Part shown: positions 5,769-14,091 of the stretch, one piece after another
Layout: each line of letters starts with the position of its first letter
How positions within the stretch are numbered: position 1 is the first letter of the stretch
Assembly (NCBI GenBank): GCA_002378665.1
Contig: DFSO01000084.1
Location: 1 to 20,423, forward strand
Source: Loktanella sp. UBA3435
GTDB taxonomy: Bacteria > Pseudomonadota > Alphaproteobacteria > Rhodobacterales > Rhodobacteraceae
Length of the DNA stretch: 20,423 bases
Reading direction: 5' to 3'
Position numbers and translations under genes: made by a program
Notes under the pieces: model-generated
Told to the model about the DNA's origin: nothing
The model's database searches: none
The model's input: only the letters and a program-made list of their open reading frames with translations

Positions 5769-7685
5769 ATGATGCAAAATCAAGCCAAAGCAAAAGTCGC
5801 CACACCTGTGCAATCTCACGCAAGTCTTATTTTCACAGGGGCCGCTATCATGATTGGCACCGCGGTTTGGGCAGGACAAGCCTTTGCCCAAGGCGATGAC
5901 CCTGTCACGATATCGCATGGTTACTCTAACTTTGGCGATGTGATGTATCCCGCCGATTTCCCGCATCTGAACTATGTGAATCCCGATGCGCCAAAAGGCG
6001 GCGAGATGTCACAATGGGCGCAGGGCACGTTTGACAGCTTTAACACGTCAACGCGCAAAGGCACGCCAGCGGCCCTTGCGACCATCGGGAATGAGAGCAT
6101 TTTGGTCGGAACGTCCGACGATCCATATGGCGCCTATTGCTATCTGTGCACGACGTTAGAATACCCTGAAAGCCGCGATTGGGTGATTTTTAACCTGCGC
6201 GACGACGTGAAATTTTCGGATGGCACGGGCATGACCGCCGAGGATGTGGCCTATACCTTCAAGCTATATCTTGAGCAGGGGATCACCGAATACCGTGAAG
6301 TTTATTCTCAATTCGTCAAAGACGTAGAGGTTTTGGGGCCGTATAAGATCAAGTTCAGCTTTACCGAAGATGCGCCGCGCCGCGATGTTGTAACGTGGGT
6401 CGGGGGTACGACGGCGTTCTCGAAGGCGTGGTTTGAGAAAACGGGAGCGCGGCTCGACGAATCTACCGATGCGCCGTTCATGTCAACGGGGCCGTATCTG
6501 CTTGATAGCGTCGATATTGGTCGTCAGATTATATACCGCAAAGACCCAAATTGGTGGGGTGCCGATCAACCGCTAAGTGTTGGCCGCAATAACTTTGAAA
6601 CCATCCGCGTCGAGTATTTTGCCGATAGTGCCGCCGCATTCGAAGGGTTCAAATCGGGGGCATATTCTTTCCGTCAGGAGACCAGTTCAAAGGAGTGGGC
6701 GACAGGATATGATTTCCCTGCGTTGGACAATGGCTGGGTCGTAAAGACCGAATTGCCTGATGGTTCGATTGGAAGTGCGCAGGCTTTTGTCTTTAACCTT
6801 GATAAACCACAGTGGCAGGACGCGCGCGTGCGTGAGGCGATCGGCCTAATGTTTAACTTTGAATGGTCGAATGAATCTTTGTTTTACGGCCTGTATTCGC
6901 GGGTCAATTCGTTCTGGCAGAACTCTGACCTTGAGGCAAAAGGCACACCATCGACGGGTGAGGTCGCGATTTTGCAGCCTTTGGTCGATGAGGGTCTGTT
7001 GCCTGCGTCGATCCTGACGGATGAGGCGGTTATGTCGCCTGTGTCTTCGACGATTGACCGCCCCTTGGATCGTGGCAACCTGCGCCGTGCCTCTGCTCTT
7101 TTGGATGAGGCGGGCTGGGTTTCTGGAGCGGATGGTATTCGCCACAAAGACGGACAGACGCTTGATGCGGTCTTCCTGAACTACTCCCCGCTTTTTGACC
7201 GTATTATCAACCCGATGATCGAAAACCTCACCCGCTTGGGCGTGAATGCAAAGCTAGATCGGGTCGATACCTCGCAATATATCGAGCGTCGCCGTTCGGG
7301 TGATTTCGATTTGGTGACCCACACAATGACCCAAGGCTTCGAGCCTGGGCAGTCATTACGCCAATGGTTCGGATCAGAGGCCGCAGACGATAGTTCACGC
7401 AATATCATGCGTTTGCGCTCCGCTGCTGTGGACCGTGTGATTGATGCGGTGGTTGCGGCGGAAGAACTGGATGACATCCAAACAGCGTCCCGCGCTCTTG
7501 ATCGTGTCTTGCGCGCCGAAAAATTCTGGGTGCCGCAGTGGTTTGATAACAAGCATAAGGTCGCTTATTTTGATCAATACCGCCATCCTGACGCATTGCC
7601 ACCGTTTGCACTGGGGGAACTGGATTTCTGGTGGTATGACGCCGAGGCCGCTGCCGGGTTAAAAGACGCAGGCGCGTTCCAGTAA
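5769..7685 (+). CDS. yejA: Peptide ABC transporter substrate-binding protein, YejA type
   Basis: This 638-residue periplasmic binding protein belongs to solute-binding family 5 (oligopeptide/dipeptide/microcin C class). A signal peptide covers residues 1-40, with a hydrophobic core at about 18-35 and a likely cleavage after A-F-A. The mature protein begins near 'DPVTISHGYSNFGDVMYPADF' and carries family hallmarks such as 'VKFSDGTGMTAEDVAYTFKL'. In E. coli, YejABEF imports microcin C; in Agrobacterium a related binding protein with YejBEF takes up peptidoglycan fragments. The substrate here cannot be read from sequence. GGGGAG (5761-5766) serves ATG 5769 or the adjacent ATG 5772, the latter having the better spacing. 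It is first of a five-gene operon, with yejB 16 bases downstream. Confidence 0.93.
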   Translation: MMQNQAKAKVATPVQSHASLIFTGAAIMIGTAVWAGQAFAQGDDPVTISHGYSNFGDVMYPADFPHLNYVNPDAPKGGEMSQWAQGTFDSFNTSTRKGTPAALATIGNESILVGTSDDPYGAYCYLCTTLEYPESRDWVIFNLRDDVKFSDGTGMTAEDVAYTFKLYLEQGITEYREVYSQFVKDVEVLGPYKIKFSFTEDAPRRDVVTWVGGTTAFSKAWFEKTGARLDESTDAPFMSTGPYLLDSVDIGRQIIYRKDPNWWGADQPLSVGRNNFETIRVEYFADSAAAFEGFKSGAYSFRQETSSKEWATGYDFPALDNGWVVKTELPDGSIGSAQAFVFNLDKPQWQDARVREAIGLMFNFEWSNESLFYGLYSRVNSFWQNSDLEAKGTPSTGEVAILQPLVDEGLLPASILTDEAVMSPVSSTIDRPLDRGNLRRASALLDEAGWVSGADGIRHKDGQTLDAVFLNYSPLFDRIINPMIENLTRLGVNAKLDRVDTSQYIERRRSGDFDLVTHTMTQGFEPGQSLRQWFGSEAADDSSRNIMRLRSAAVDRVIDAVVAAEELDDIQTASRALDRVLRAEKFWVPQWFDNKHKVAYFDQYRHPDALPPFALGELDFWWYDAEAAAGLKDAGAFQ

Positions 7686-7701
7686 GCGAAAGTAGGACCT
7701 C

Positions 7702-8775
7702 ATGGCCGCATATATCCTGCGCAGGCTTTTGCTTGTTATCCCAACGTTGCTTGGGATTATGATCATCAACTTTGTGCTGACCCAATTCGTGCCCGGTGGG
7801 CCGATTGAGCAAATCATCGCCAAGATGGAAGGCGGCGGCGACGTGTTTGAGGGCATCGCAGGTGGCGGAAGCGAGATCATTGAGGGGGCCAACGGCGATT
7901 ATGTTGGTGCACGCGGCTTGCCCAAAGAGTTCATCGAAGAGCTGGAGCGCGAGTTTGGCTTTGATAAGCCGCCGCTTGAGCGTTTCCTCACGATGATGTG
8001 GAACTACATGCGCTTTGATTTTGGCGAGAGTTATTTCCGGTCCATTTCTGTCGTGGATTTGATCCTTGAGAAGATGCCTGTGTCGATCACGCTGGGGCTT
8101 TGGTCGACGTTGATTGCCTATATGATCTCGATTCCGCTGGGGATTAAGAAGGCCATTCGCGACGGATCGCGATTTGATACGTGGACGTCGGGCGCGATTA
8201 TCGTGGGCTATGCGATCCCCGGATTTTTGTTCGCGATTTTGCTGATTGTGATGTTTGCGGGCGGGTCGTTCTGGCGGTTCTTCCCGCTGCGCGGTTTGAC
8301 CTCTGATAACTGGGAAGAGCTTTCGATGATTGGCAAGGTGCTCGACTATTTCTGGCACATCACCTTGCCTGTTTTGGCCTCGACGATCTCTGCTTTTGCG
8401 ACGCTGACACTCCTGACCAAGAACAGTTTTCTCGACGAGATCAAAAAGCAATATGTGATGACCGCGAAGGCCAAGGGTCTGACCGAGAACCGTGTGCTTT
8501 ATGGCCATGTGTTCCGTAACGCGATGTTGATCGTGATCTCTGGTTTTCCGGCGCTGTTTATCGGTGTGTTCTTTGGCGGGTCGTTGATTATCGAGACGTT
8601 GTTTAGTCTTGATGGGCTGGGGCGTCTTGGCTTTGAGGCTGCTGTTGCCCGCGACTATCCCGTTGTTTTCGGAACACTTTTCGCATTTTCATTGATGGGC
8701 TTGGTCATCGGGATTATCACCGACTTGACCTATGTGTTCATCGATCCCCGTATTGATTTTGAGGCGCGTGGCTGA
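7702..8775 (+). CDS. yejB: Peptide ABC transporter permease YejB
   Basis: This 357-residue inner-membrane permease pairs with YejE to form the translocation channel. The first transmembrane segment (about 8-30, 'LLLVIPTLLGIMIINFVLTQF') ends in the typical 'FVPGGPIEQ' motif of DppB/OppB-type permeases. A long Gly- and acid-rich loop (about 31-95) precedes the core transmembrane segments. The cytoplasmic EAA loop that contacts the ATPase lies at about 246-273 ('AKAKGLTENRVLYGHVFRN'). AGGA lies upstream of the ATG at 7702. The stop codon overlaps the yejE start by one base (TGATG at 8773-8777), implying coupled translation. Assignment to the Yej subgroup rests on operon content and length. Confidence 0.93.
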   Translation: MAAYILRRLLLVIPTLLGIMIINFVLTQFVPGGPIEQIIAKMEGGGDVFEGIAGGGSEIIEGANGDYVGARGLPKEFIEELEREFGFDKPPLERFLTMMWNYMRFDFGESYFRSISVVDLILEKMPVSITLGLWSTLIAYMISIPLGIKKAIRDGSRFDTWTSGAIIVGYAIPGFLFAILLIVMFAGGSFWRFFPLRGLTSDNWEELSMIGKVLDYFWHITLPVLASTISAFATLTLLTKNSFLDEIKKQYVMTAKAKGLTENRVLYGHVFRNAMLIVISGFPALFIGVFFGGSLIIETLFSLDGLGRLGFEAAVARDYPVVFGTLFAFSLMGLVIGIITDLTYVFIDPRIDFEARG

Positions 8776-9884
8776 TGAAATTATCTCCTCTCAATCAACG
8801 CCGCCGGCGGAATTTCAAACGGAACCGCCGCGCGGTCTGGTCGCTGGTTATCTTTTCGATCCTGTTTGGATTGTCGCTATTTGCCGAGCTTCTGGCCAAC
8901 GACAAGCCGATCCTTGTGTCGTATCGCGGCGAAATTCGCAGTCCTGTGATTTCGTTCTATTCCGAGAAAGACTTCGGCGGCGATTTCCCGACCGAGGCAG
9001 GTTATTCCGACCCCGAGGTGCAGTGTTTAATTGTGACAGGTGGCGTTGAGGATTGCTTTGATACGCCCGAAGATTTGATCGCTCAGGTCGCCGCAGGGGG
9101 CAGTCCTGCAGTTGATGGATTTGAAAAAGGCTGGATGATCTGGCCGCCGATCCCTTACGCCTATGACACGATTGTCGACGTGGCGGGCGTAGCGCCTGCG
9201 CCGCCGTCAGAGACGAATTGGCTCGGGACCGATGACACCAAGCGGGACGTGGTCGCGCGGATCATCTACGGATTCCGTTTGTCGATTGTTTTTGCAGGGA
9301 TCGTGGTGATTGGATCAAGCCTGATTGGCATCGTTGCAGGTGCTATTCAGGGGTATTTTGGCGGCTGGACCGATCTGGTGTTCCAGCGCTTCATCGAAAT
9401 TTGGACGGGGATGCCCTCGCTTTATGTGATCATCATCGTCTTTGCGATTTTGGGGCGAAGTTTCTGGCTGTTGGTGTTCCTGACGATCCTGTTTGGCTGG
9501 CCGTCATTGGTGGGCGTGGTGCGCGCCGAATTCTTGCGTGCCCGCAATTTGGAATATGTCCGCGCGGCGAAGGCCTTAGGTGTCTCGGACCGCGTGATCA
9601 TGTTCCGCCACATGCTGCCCAACGCGATGGTGGCGACGGTGACGATGTTGCCGTTCCTGATCACGGGCGCGATTGGCGGCTTGGCCTCGCTTGATTTCCT
9701 CGGGTTTGGGTTGCCGTCCTCCGCCCCGTCGCTGGGTGAGCTGACCTTGCAGGCCAAGCAGAATTTGCATGCCCCTTGGTTGGGGTTCACGGCATTTTTT
9801 ACCTTCGCGATCATGCTGTCGCTTTTGGTGTTTATCTTTGAGGGCGTCCGCGATGCCTTTGACCCCAGAAAGACGTTTTCATGA
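8775..9884 (+). CDS. yejE: Peptide ABC transporter permease YejE
   Basis: This second permease (369 residues) has an N-terminal basic cytoplasmic stretch (NQRRRRNFKRNRR), a first transmembrane helix at about 21-40, and a long periplasmic region (about 41-145) with two cysteines (84 and 94) that could form a disulfide. 'WLGTDDTKRDVVARIIYGFR' (149-168) is the usual DppC/OppC-type motif preceding the five-helix core, and the EAA loop reads 'YVRAAKALGVSDRVIMFRHM'. The long loop containing SPVISFYSEKDFGG is, as I recall, characteristic of the YejE/microcin C subgroup. It overlaps yejB by one base and yejF by four (ATGA at 9881), so the genes are expressed as a unit. Confidence 0.93.
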   Translation: MKLSPLNQRRRRNFKRNRRAVWSLVIFSILFGLSLFAELLANDKPILVSYRGEIRSPVISFYSEKDFGGDFPTEAGYSDPEVQCLIVTGGVEDCFDTPEDLIAQVAAGGSPAVDGFEKGWMIWPPIPYAYDTIVDVAGVAPAPPSETNWLGTDDTKRDVVARIIYGFRLSIVFAGIVVIGSSLIGIVAGAIQGYFGGWTDLVFQRFIEIWTGMPSLYVIIIVFAILGRSFWLLVFLTILFGWPSLVGVVRAEFLRARNLEYVRAAKALGVSDRVIMFRHMLPNAMVATVTMLPFLITGAIGGLASLDFLGFGLPSSAPSLGELTLQAKQNLHAPWLGFTAFFTFAIMLSLLVFIFEGVRDAFDPRKTFS

Positions 9885-11476
9885 GCACGATCCTGAAGGT
9901 CCAAGACCTCAATGTCCGCTTCCGCCAAGACGGTGAAACAACGCACGCGGTGCGCGGTGTTTCGTTTGTGGTGGAAAAGGGTGAGACTGTTGCGCTTGTC
10001 GGCGAGAGCGGGTCGGGGAAGTCTGTGACGGCACTTTCTACCGTGCAATTGCTGGGCGATAGCGCGCAGGCTGATGGCTCGATTACCTATATGGGTCAGG
10101 AAATGATCGGCGCGTCGGAGCGCGATTTGCAGGCTGTGCGTGGCAACGACATCAGCTTTATTTTCCAAGAACCGATGACGTCGCTGAACCCGCTGCATAC
10201 GATTGAGCGGCAGTTGACCGAGAGTATTGAATTGCATCAGGGACTACGTGGCCCTGCGGTTACTGCGAAGATTATTGAACTGCTCGAACAGGTTGGTATC
10301 CGCGACGCGACAAGCCGTTTGGGGGCTTATCCGCATCAGCTATCGGGTGGACAACGGCAGCGTGTGATGATCGCGATGGCGCTGGCGAACGGGCCAGAGT
10401 TGTTGATTGCCGATGAGCCGACGACGGCGTTGGATGTGACCATTCAAGCGCAGATTTTGGATTTGCTTGCGGATCTCAAGCGTGATGTCGGCATGTCGAT
10501 GCTGTTTATCACCCATGACCTGACGATCGTGCGCAAGATTGCCGACCGCGTTTGCGTGATGAAAGATGGCGAGATTGTCGAGCAGGGGCCGACCTCCGAG
10601 ATTTTCGCCAATCCGCAGCACCCCTATACGCAGATGTTGCTGGCAGCGGAATCGACGGGTTATCCTGCGCCTGTGCCTGATGATGCAAAGGTGGTGGCCG
10701 AGACAAAGAACCTTAAAATCTGGTTCCCGATCCATGCTGGATTGCTGAAACGCACCGTGGGCTATGTGAAGGCCGTGAATGACGCGAGCCTTATGGTGCG
10801 GGCGGGCGAGACCGTGGGCATCGTGGGCGAGAGTGGGTCGGGCAAGACGACGCTGGCGCTGGCGATCATGCGTCTGATTAAATCCGAAGGGCAGATCGTG
10901 TTTATGGGCGACAATATCGACGCCTTTAACCAAAAGCAGATGCGCCCGTTGCGTGGCGATATTCAGATCGTGTTCCAAGACCCTTATGGCTCGCTTTCTC
11001 CGCGGATGACGGTCGAGCAGATCATCGCTGAGGGTCTTGGCGTTCATGGGATTGAGCAGGGCAGGGACCGTCGCGAGATGGTGGCCGAGATCATGGCGGA
11101 GGTTGGCCTCGATCCGGTCCTGATGGACCGCTATCCGCATGAGTTTTCGGGTGGCCAGCGGCAGCGGATCGCGATTGCCCGCGCAATGATTCTACGGCCT
11201 AAGCTGTTGGTTCTAGACGAGCCGACGTCCGCACTTGATATGACCGTGCAGGTGCAGATTGTAGAACTGTTGCGCGATTTGCAGGTGAAATACGGGCTGG
11301 CCTATTTGTTCATCAGTCACGACCTTAAGGTCGTGCGCGCCATGTCACATAAGGTGATGGTGATGAAGCAGGGCGATGTTGTTGAAGCGGGCGATGCGGA
11401 TGCGATTTTTGACGCACCTGAAACCGAATATACCCGCGCATTGATGGCCGCCGCCTTTGAGGGGCGGTCGATCTAG
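9881..11476 (+). CDS. yejF: Peptide ABC transporter ATP-binding protein YejF (two nucleotide-binding domains)
   Basis: This 531-residue ATPase energises the YejBE channel and contains two complete nucleotide-binding domains in one chain, as in E. coli YejF. Domain 1 has Walker A GESGSGKS (41-48), signature LSGGQ (154-158) and Walker B LLIADEP (174-180). Domain 2 has Walker A GESGSGKT (316-323), signature FSGGQ (422-426), Walker B LLVLDEP (442-448) and the switch histidine near 480. After domain 1, 'NPQHPYTQMLLAA' is the usual oligopeptide-transporter C-terminal extension. The start overlaps the yejE stop (ATGA), and the stop TAG at 11474-11476 is immediately followed by the GTG start of the GNAT gene. 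All catalytic elements are intact. Confidence 0.96.
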   Translation: MSTILKVQDLNVRFRQDGETTHAVRGVSFVVEKGETVALVGESGSGKSVTALSTVQLLGDSAQADGSITYMGQEMIGASERDLQAVRGNDISFIFQEPMTSLNPLHTIERQLTESIELHQGLRGPAVTAKIIELLEQVGIRDATSRLGAYPHQLSGGQRQRVMIAMALANGPELLIADEPTTALDVTIQAQILDLLADLKRDVGMSMLFITHDLTIVRKIADRVCVMKDGEIVEQGPTSEIFANPQHPYTQMLLAAESTGYPAPVPDDAKVVAETKNLKIWFPIHAGLLKRTVGYVKAVNDASLMVRAGETVGIVGESGSGKTTLALAIMRLIKSEGQIVFMGDNIDAFNQKQMRPLRGDIQIVFQDPYGSLSPRMTVEQIIAEGLGVHGIEQGRDRREMVAEIMAEVGLDPVLMDRYPHEFSGGQRQRIAIARAMILRPKLLVLDEPTSALDMTVQVQIVELLRDLQVKYGLAYLFISHDLKVVRAMSHKVMVMKQGDVVEAGDADAIFDAPETEYTRALMAAAFEGRSI

Positions 11477-11950
11477 GTGACAGAGTTTCGCGCAGCAAGG
11501 GTTGAGGATACCCCCGCACTTGCGGCGCTTTGGACGGATGGTTGGCACGCGGCCCATGCCGCGATTGTGCCTGCGGGGCTTACGGCTTTGCGCACCTATG
11601 ACAGTTTTTCTGATCGGCTTGCGCGGGATTTGTCCGTTTGCCGCGTTGGGGAAATTGACGGCACGATTGTGGGGTTCCACATCATCAAAGACGCCGAGGT
11701 CTATCAGTTTTATGTCGGGGCTGATGCGCAAGGAACCGGCTTTGCAGCAAGGCTTATGGCCGATGCCGAACATGTTTTACGCTGGGCAGGGGAGCGTGAT
11801 GCTTGGCTTGCCTGTTCTATTGGAAACGCGCGTGCGGCGGCGTTTTATGTCAAAGCTGGCTGGTCCAATGTCGGGACTGAAACGCTTGATCTGGATACGT
11901 CAGCAGGGGCTTTCCCGCTGACGGTGTGGCGGTTTGAAAAGGTTCTTTAG
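11477..11950 (+). CDS. GNAT family N-acetyltransferase, coupled to yejF
   Basis: The 157-residue protein is a GCN5-related acetyltransferase using acetyl-CoA. The CoA-binding motif A is visible as 'FYVGADAQGTGFAARLM' (78-94, with Q-G-x-G-x-A at 85-90), followed by motif B 'NARAAAFYVKAGW' (117-129). It starts with GTG in the base right after the yejF stop, without a spacer, so it is very likely translated by coupling to yejF and belongs to the same operon. Its acceptor is unknown. The context suggests a small peptide, amino acid or aminoacyl-nucleotide brought in by Yej: MccE and RimL acetylate processed microcin C in E. coli. This link is inference only. Its stop overlaps the dacC stop by 4 bases. 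Confidence 0.88.
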   Translation: MTEFRAARVEDTPALAALWTDGWHAAHAAIVPAGLTALRTYDSFSDRLARDLSVCRVGEIDGTIVGFHIIKDAEVYQFYVGADAQGTGFAARLMADAEHVLRWAGERDAWLACSIGNARAAAFYVKAGWSNVGTETLDLDTSAGAFPLTVWRFEKVL

Positions 11951-13416
11951 CCTTCGGTGCCGATCATGAAGCAAGGTGTGCCACGTGCCTGTAGGCGGCG
12001 GCAGGCCAGATCGGCAGTTTCGCGGGACAGCCCCATGAAGTTTGCGTCAAAGCCAGAGGATCGTGCAACGACGCTGCGCGTTGATCCGTCAAGCGTGCTC
12101 ATCTCGTTGAGCGCAACTTTGAGCAAGACGCGTTCTGCCTCGTAGCGGGAATTGTAGCGCCCGATGTTCACGCCCCAAAGCCTGCCGCCAGATGTCGAGA
12201 CGCGTGTGACGATCTCGGGGGCTGGTTCTGGTGTGATTTCGGCTGACGCGGTTTGGATGTTTGTTGGGCGTGCTTGCGGGGCTGCTTGATCGGCTGTCGC
12301 AAGGGCAACTGCCACGGCATCCTGTGCTTCGGTTGGTGCGGGGGGTGCAGGAGCAGGCGCCGGTGCAGCGGCGTCGGCCGCACCCAGAACGGCTGCCAAT
12401 ACGTCGTTGATGTCGTCGGAATTGACGGCCAGTTGCACGTCTTGCACAGGGCGCGTTTGAGGGCGTGGGCTTTGCGAGACGCTGCCTGAGACGCGGATGG
12501 TTTTGCCTGCGCCGCCATTGGTTGCGGGCGATGAGTTCCCCTGCACGACTTCGGCGGAGGCTACCAGTTCTGGGCGGTCAATTGTGGCCCGTGTCGGCGC
12601 ACGGTTAAAGCCAAGGTCCATCAGTTCAGTGATCTGCTTGTTGCGTGCGGCAGTGGAAGTGCCGCCAAAGACGGTTGCAATCACGCGTTCTTGTCCGCGT
12701 TGCGCGGAGGCAACAAGGTTGAAGCCAGCAGCATTTGTATACCCCGTTTTGATCCCATCAGCGCCCTCATAGCTATCGAGCCAGCGGCGGTTGGTGTGAC
12801 GTACTTCGGCGATGCCCGCATCAGCGGTACGGCGGGAGAAGAGGTTGTAGTATTGGGGGAAGTCATAGATGACGTGCCGCCCAAGGACGGACATGTCGCG
12901 TGCGGTCGACAAGTGACCTGACTGCGTGAGACCGTTGGCGTTCTTGAATTTGGTGTTTGTCATGCCCATTGCCGCAGCGGTGCGGTTCATGCGCGTTGCA
13001 AATGCGTCTTCTGATCCAGAGATGGCTTCGCCAATTGCTGTGGCGGCATCATTGGCAGACTTTACGGCTGCTGCGCGCAAGAGATAGCGCATCTTGATCT
13101 TTTGACCTGTGCGCAGACCCAATTTTGACGGTGGTTCCGCGGCAGCGTTAGCGGTGACTGTCACTTCGGTATCAAGCGTGATCTCGCCGCGCTGAATTGC
13201 CTGAAACGCTATATAGAGGGTCATCATTTTCGTGAGGGACGCCGGGTGCAGGCGCGTGTCGGCATTACGTGCGTGCAGAACTTCACCCGTCCGCGCATCC
13301 ATAACAAATGCTGCGTAAGGTGCCGCATGACTTCGCGATCCTGCAAAGGATACGCCAATCAAACAAATGCACATAATAACCCAACGAAGGGCCAATGGTC
13401 CAAAACGACTATTCAC
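11947..13416 (-). CDS. dacC: D-alanyl-D-alanine carboxypeptidase (PBP5/6 type) with C-terminal SPOR domain
   Basis: This periplasmic serine peptidase removes the terminal D-Ala from peptidoglycan stem peptides. Of the 489 residues, about 1-32 form a signal peptide ending in S-H-A-A. The catalytic triad of motifs is complete: S60-L-T-K63, S120-A-N122 and K223-T-G225. A low-complexity Ala/Pro-rich linker (about 330-400) joins the enzyme to a SPOR domain (about 407-489), which in general binds denuded glycan strands at the septum, so division-site targeting is likely. The usual PBP5 C-terminal amphipathic anchor is absent. The start is GTG at 13416 with GAGG eight bases upstream. The symbol follows the common name for this group; dacA is equally possible. 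Confidence 0.93.
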   Translation of the reverse strand: MNSRFGPLALRWVIMCICLIGVSFAGSRSHAAPYAAFVMDARTGEVLHARNADTRLHPASLTKMMTLYIAFQAIQRGEITLDTEVTVTANAAAEPPSKLGLRTGQKIKMRYLLRAAAVKSANDAATAIGEAISGSEDAFATRMNRTAAAMGMTNTKFKNANGLTQSGHLSTARDMSVLGRHVIYDFPQYYNLFSRRTADAGIAEVRHTNRRWLDSYEGADGIKTGYTNAAGFNLVASAQRGQERVIATVFGGTSTAARNKQITELMDLGFNRAPTRATIDRPELVASAEVVQGNSSPATNGGAGKTIRVSGSVSQSPRPQTRPVQDVQLAVNSDDINDVLAAVLGAADAAAPAPAPAPPAPTEAQDAVAVALATADQAAPQARPTNIQTASAEITPEPAPEIVTRVSTSGGRLWGVNIGRYNSRYEAERVLLKVALNEMSTLDGSTRSVVARSSGFDANFMGLSRETADLACRRLQARGTPCFMIGTEG

Positions 13417-13726
13417 GTCGACTGCCTCGATTTTACTGCCTCTGGCCCCGGATTTATTCCGTGGTGCCTTATGATTACCTTAAACGTAGCACAAAGAATT
13501 TTTTCGGAAAATACCCTAATTTCAAAGACTTTCGGTGTGACATTCGTGCAGTTAAAACTAGATGTAGCGTCTGACGTTGGAAAGACCCGCTAGATAGAAT
13601 GCAAGGGCGGATCTTTTCATAACCTATTAAGATTCGGAATTTCAGATTAGGGACTGAATTGCAGAGAGGTCTTTCAACTCTTGCAGGGGGTCCTATATAA
13701 GGCATCTATCGAAACGGAGCATTTGC
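13417..13726. other. 310-base divergent intergenic region (dacC/clpS)
   Basis: This is the longest gene-free stretch of the window, clearly more AT-rich than its surroundings. It must hold the promoter of dacC (-) and that of clpS (+). For clpS I see a candidate promoter near 13673-13701 and, just upstream, an imperfect inverted repeat AATTTCAG/CTGAATT (13638-13645 and 13654-13660). For dacC no convincing -35/-10 pair is visible. I find no reading frame with a ribosome binding site, no RNA gene and no terminator in it. Confidence 0.6.
13673..13701 (+). promoter_or_regulatory. Candidate promoter of clpS
   Basis: TTCAAC (13673-13678) and TATAAG (13696-13701) are separated by 17 bases; the -10 matches the consensus at five of six positions, the -35 at three. 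The predicted start lies about 19 bases before the clpS ATG. An alternative pairing is TTTCAA with TATATA at 16 bases. Confidence 0.4.
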
Positions 13727-14068
13727 ATGCTGGCAGAGTTTTACATGATGGCCGACAAAGAAGGCGACGATGACAATGATGTCGGCGTAGTCCTTGACGT
13801 GAAGCCTAAAACAAAGCGCCCGCCAATGTATAAGGTGCTGATCCTTAACGATGATTTCACGCCAATGGAATTTGTTGTGCATGTGTTGGAGAAGTTTTTC
13901 GGCCTGTCACATGCGCAAGCGTTTGAAATTATGTTGACCGTTCACAAAAAAGGCGTCGCGGTTGTCGGCGTCTTTAGTCACGAGATTGCGGAAACCAAAG
14001 TGGCGCAAGTCATGGATTTCGCTCAACGTCACCAACATCCTCTGCAATGCACGATGGAAAAAGAATAG
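13727..14068 (+). CDS. clpS: ATP-dependent Clp protease adaptor ClpS
   Basis: ClpS binds N-end-rule substrates and hands them to ClpAP for degradation. The 113-residue protein shows the family core: 'YKVLILNDDFTPMEFVVHVL' (35-54) with the Asn41-Asp42-Asp43 binding site, 'MLTVHKKG' (69-76) with the pocket histidine His73, and 'AETKVAQVMDFA' (88-99) for ClpA contact, ending in 'HPLQCTMEKE'. A flexible acidic N-terminal extension (about 1-32) is normal for the family. GGAG seven bases before ATG 13727 supports this start, but the ATG at 13745 also has a possible site (GGCAGAG). clpA is not adjacent; a methyltransferase gene follows after 23 bases. Confidence 0.96.
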   Translation: MLAEFYMMADKEGDDDNDVGVVLDVKPKTKRPPMYKVLILNDDFTPMEFVVHVLEKFFGLSHAQAFEIMLTVHKKGVAVVGVFSHEIAETKVAQVMDFAQRHQHPLQCTMEKE

Positions 14069-14091
14069 CGCTGACTATTCGTTAGGTTCCC

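Noticed and set aside
5581..5772. 63-codon frame between cycM and yejA ending in a plausible-looking peptide
   Set aside because: It starts inside the cytochrome gene and runs through a strong intrinsic terminator; no ribosome binding site or family resemblance.
7405..8508. Long (367-codon) - strand open frame opposite yejA/yejB
   Set aside because: Composition is dominated by His, Arg, Gln and Pro as expected for the antisense of a GC-rich gene; the + strand genes are clearly real.
9422..11140. Long - strand frames opposite yejE and yejF (9422-10237 and 10340-11140)
   Set aside because: Antisense shadows of conserved transporter genes with no recognisable domain.
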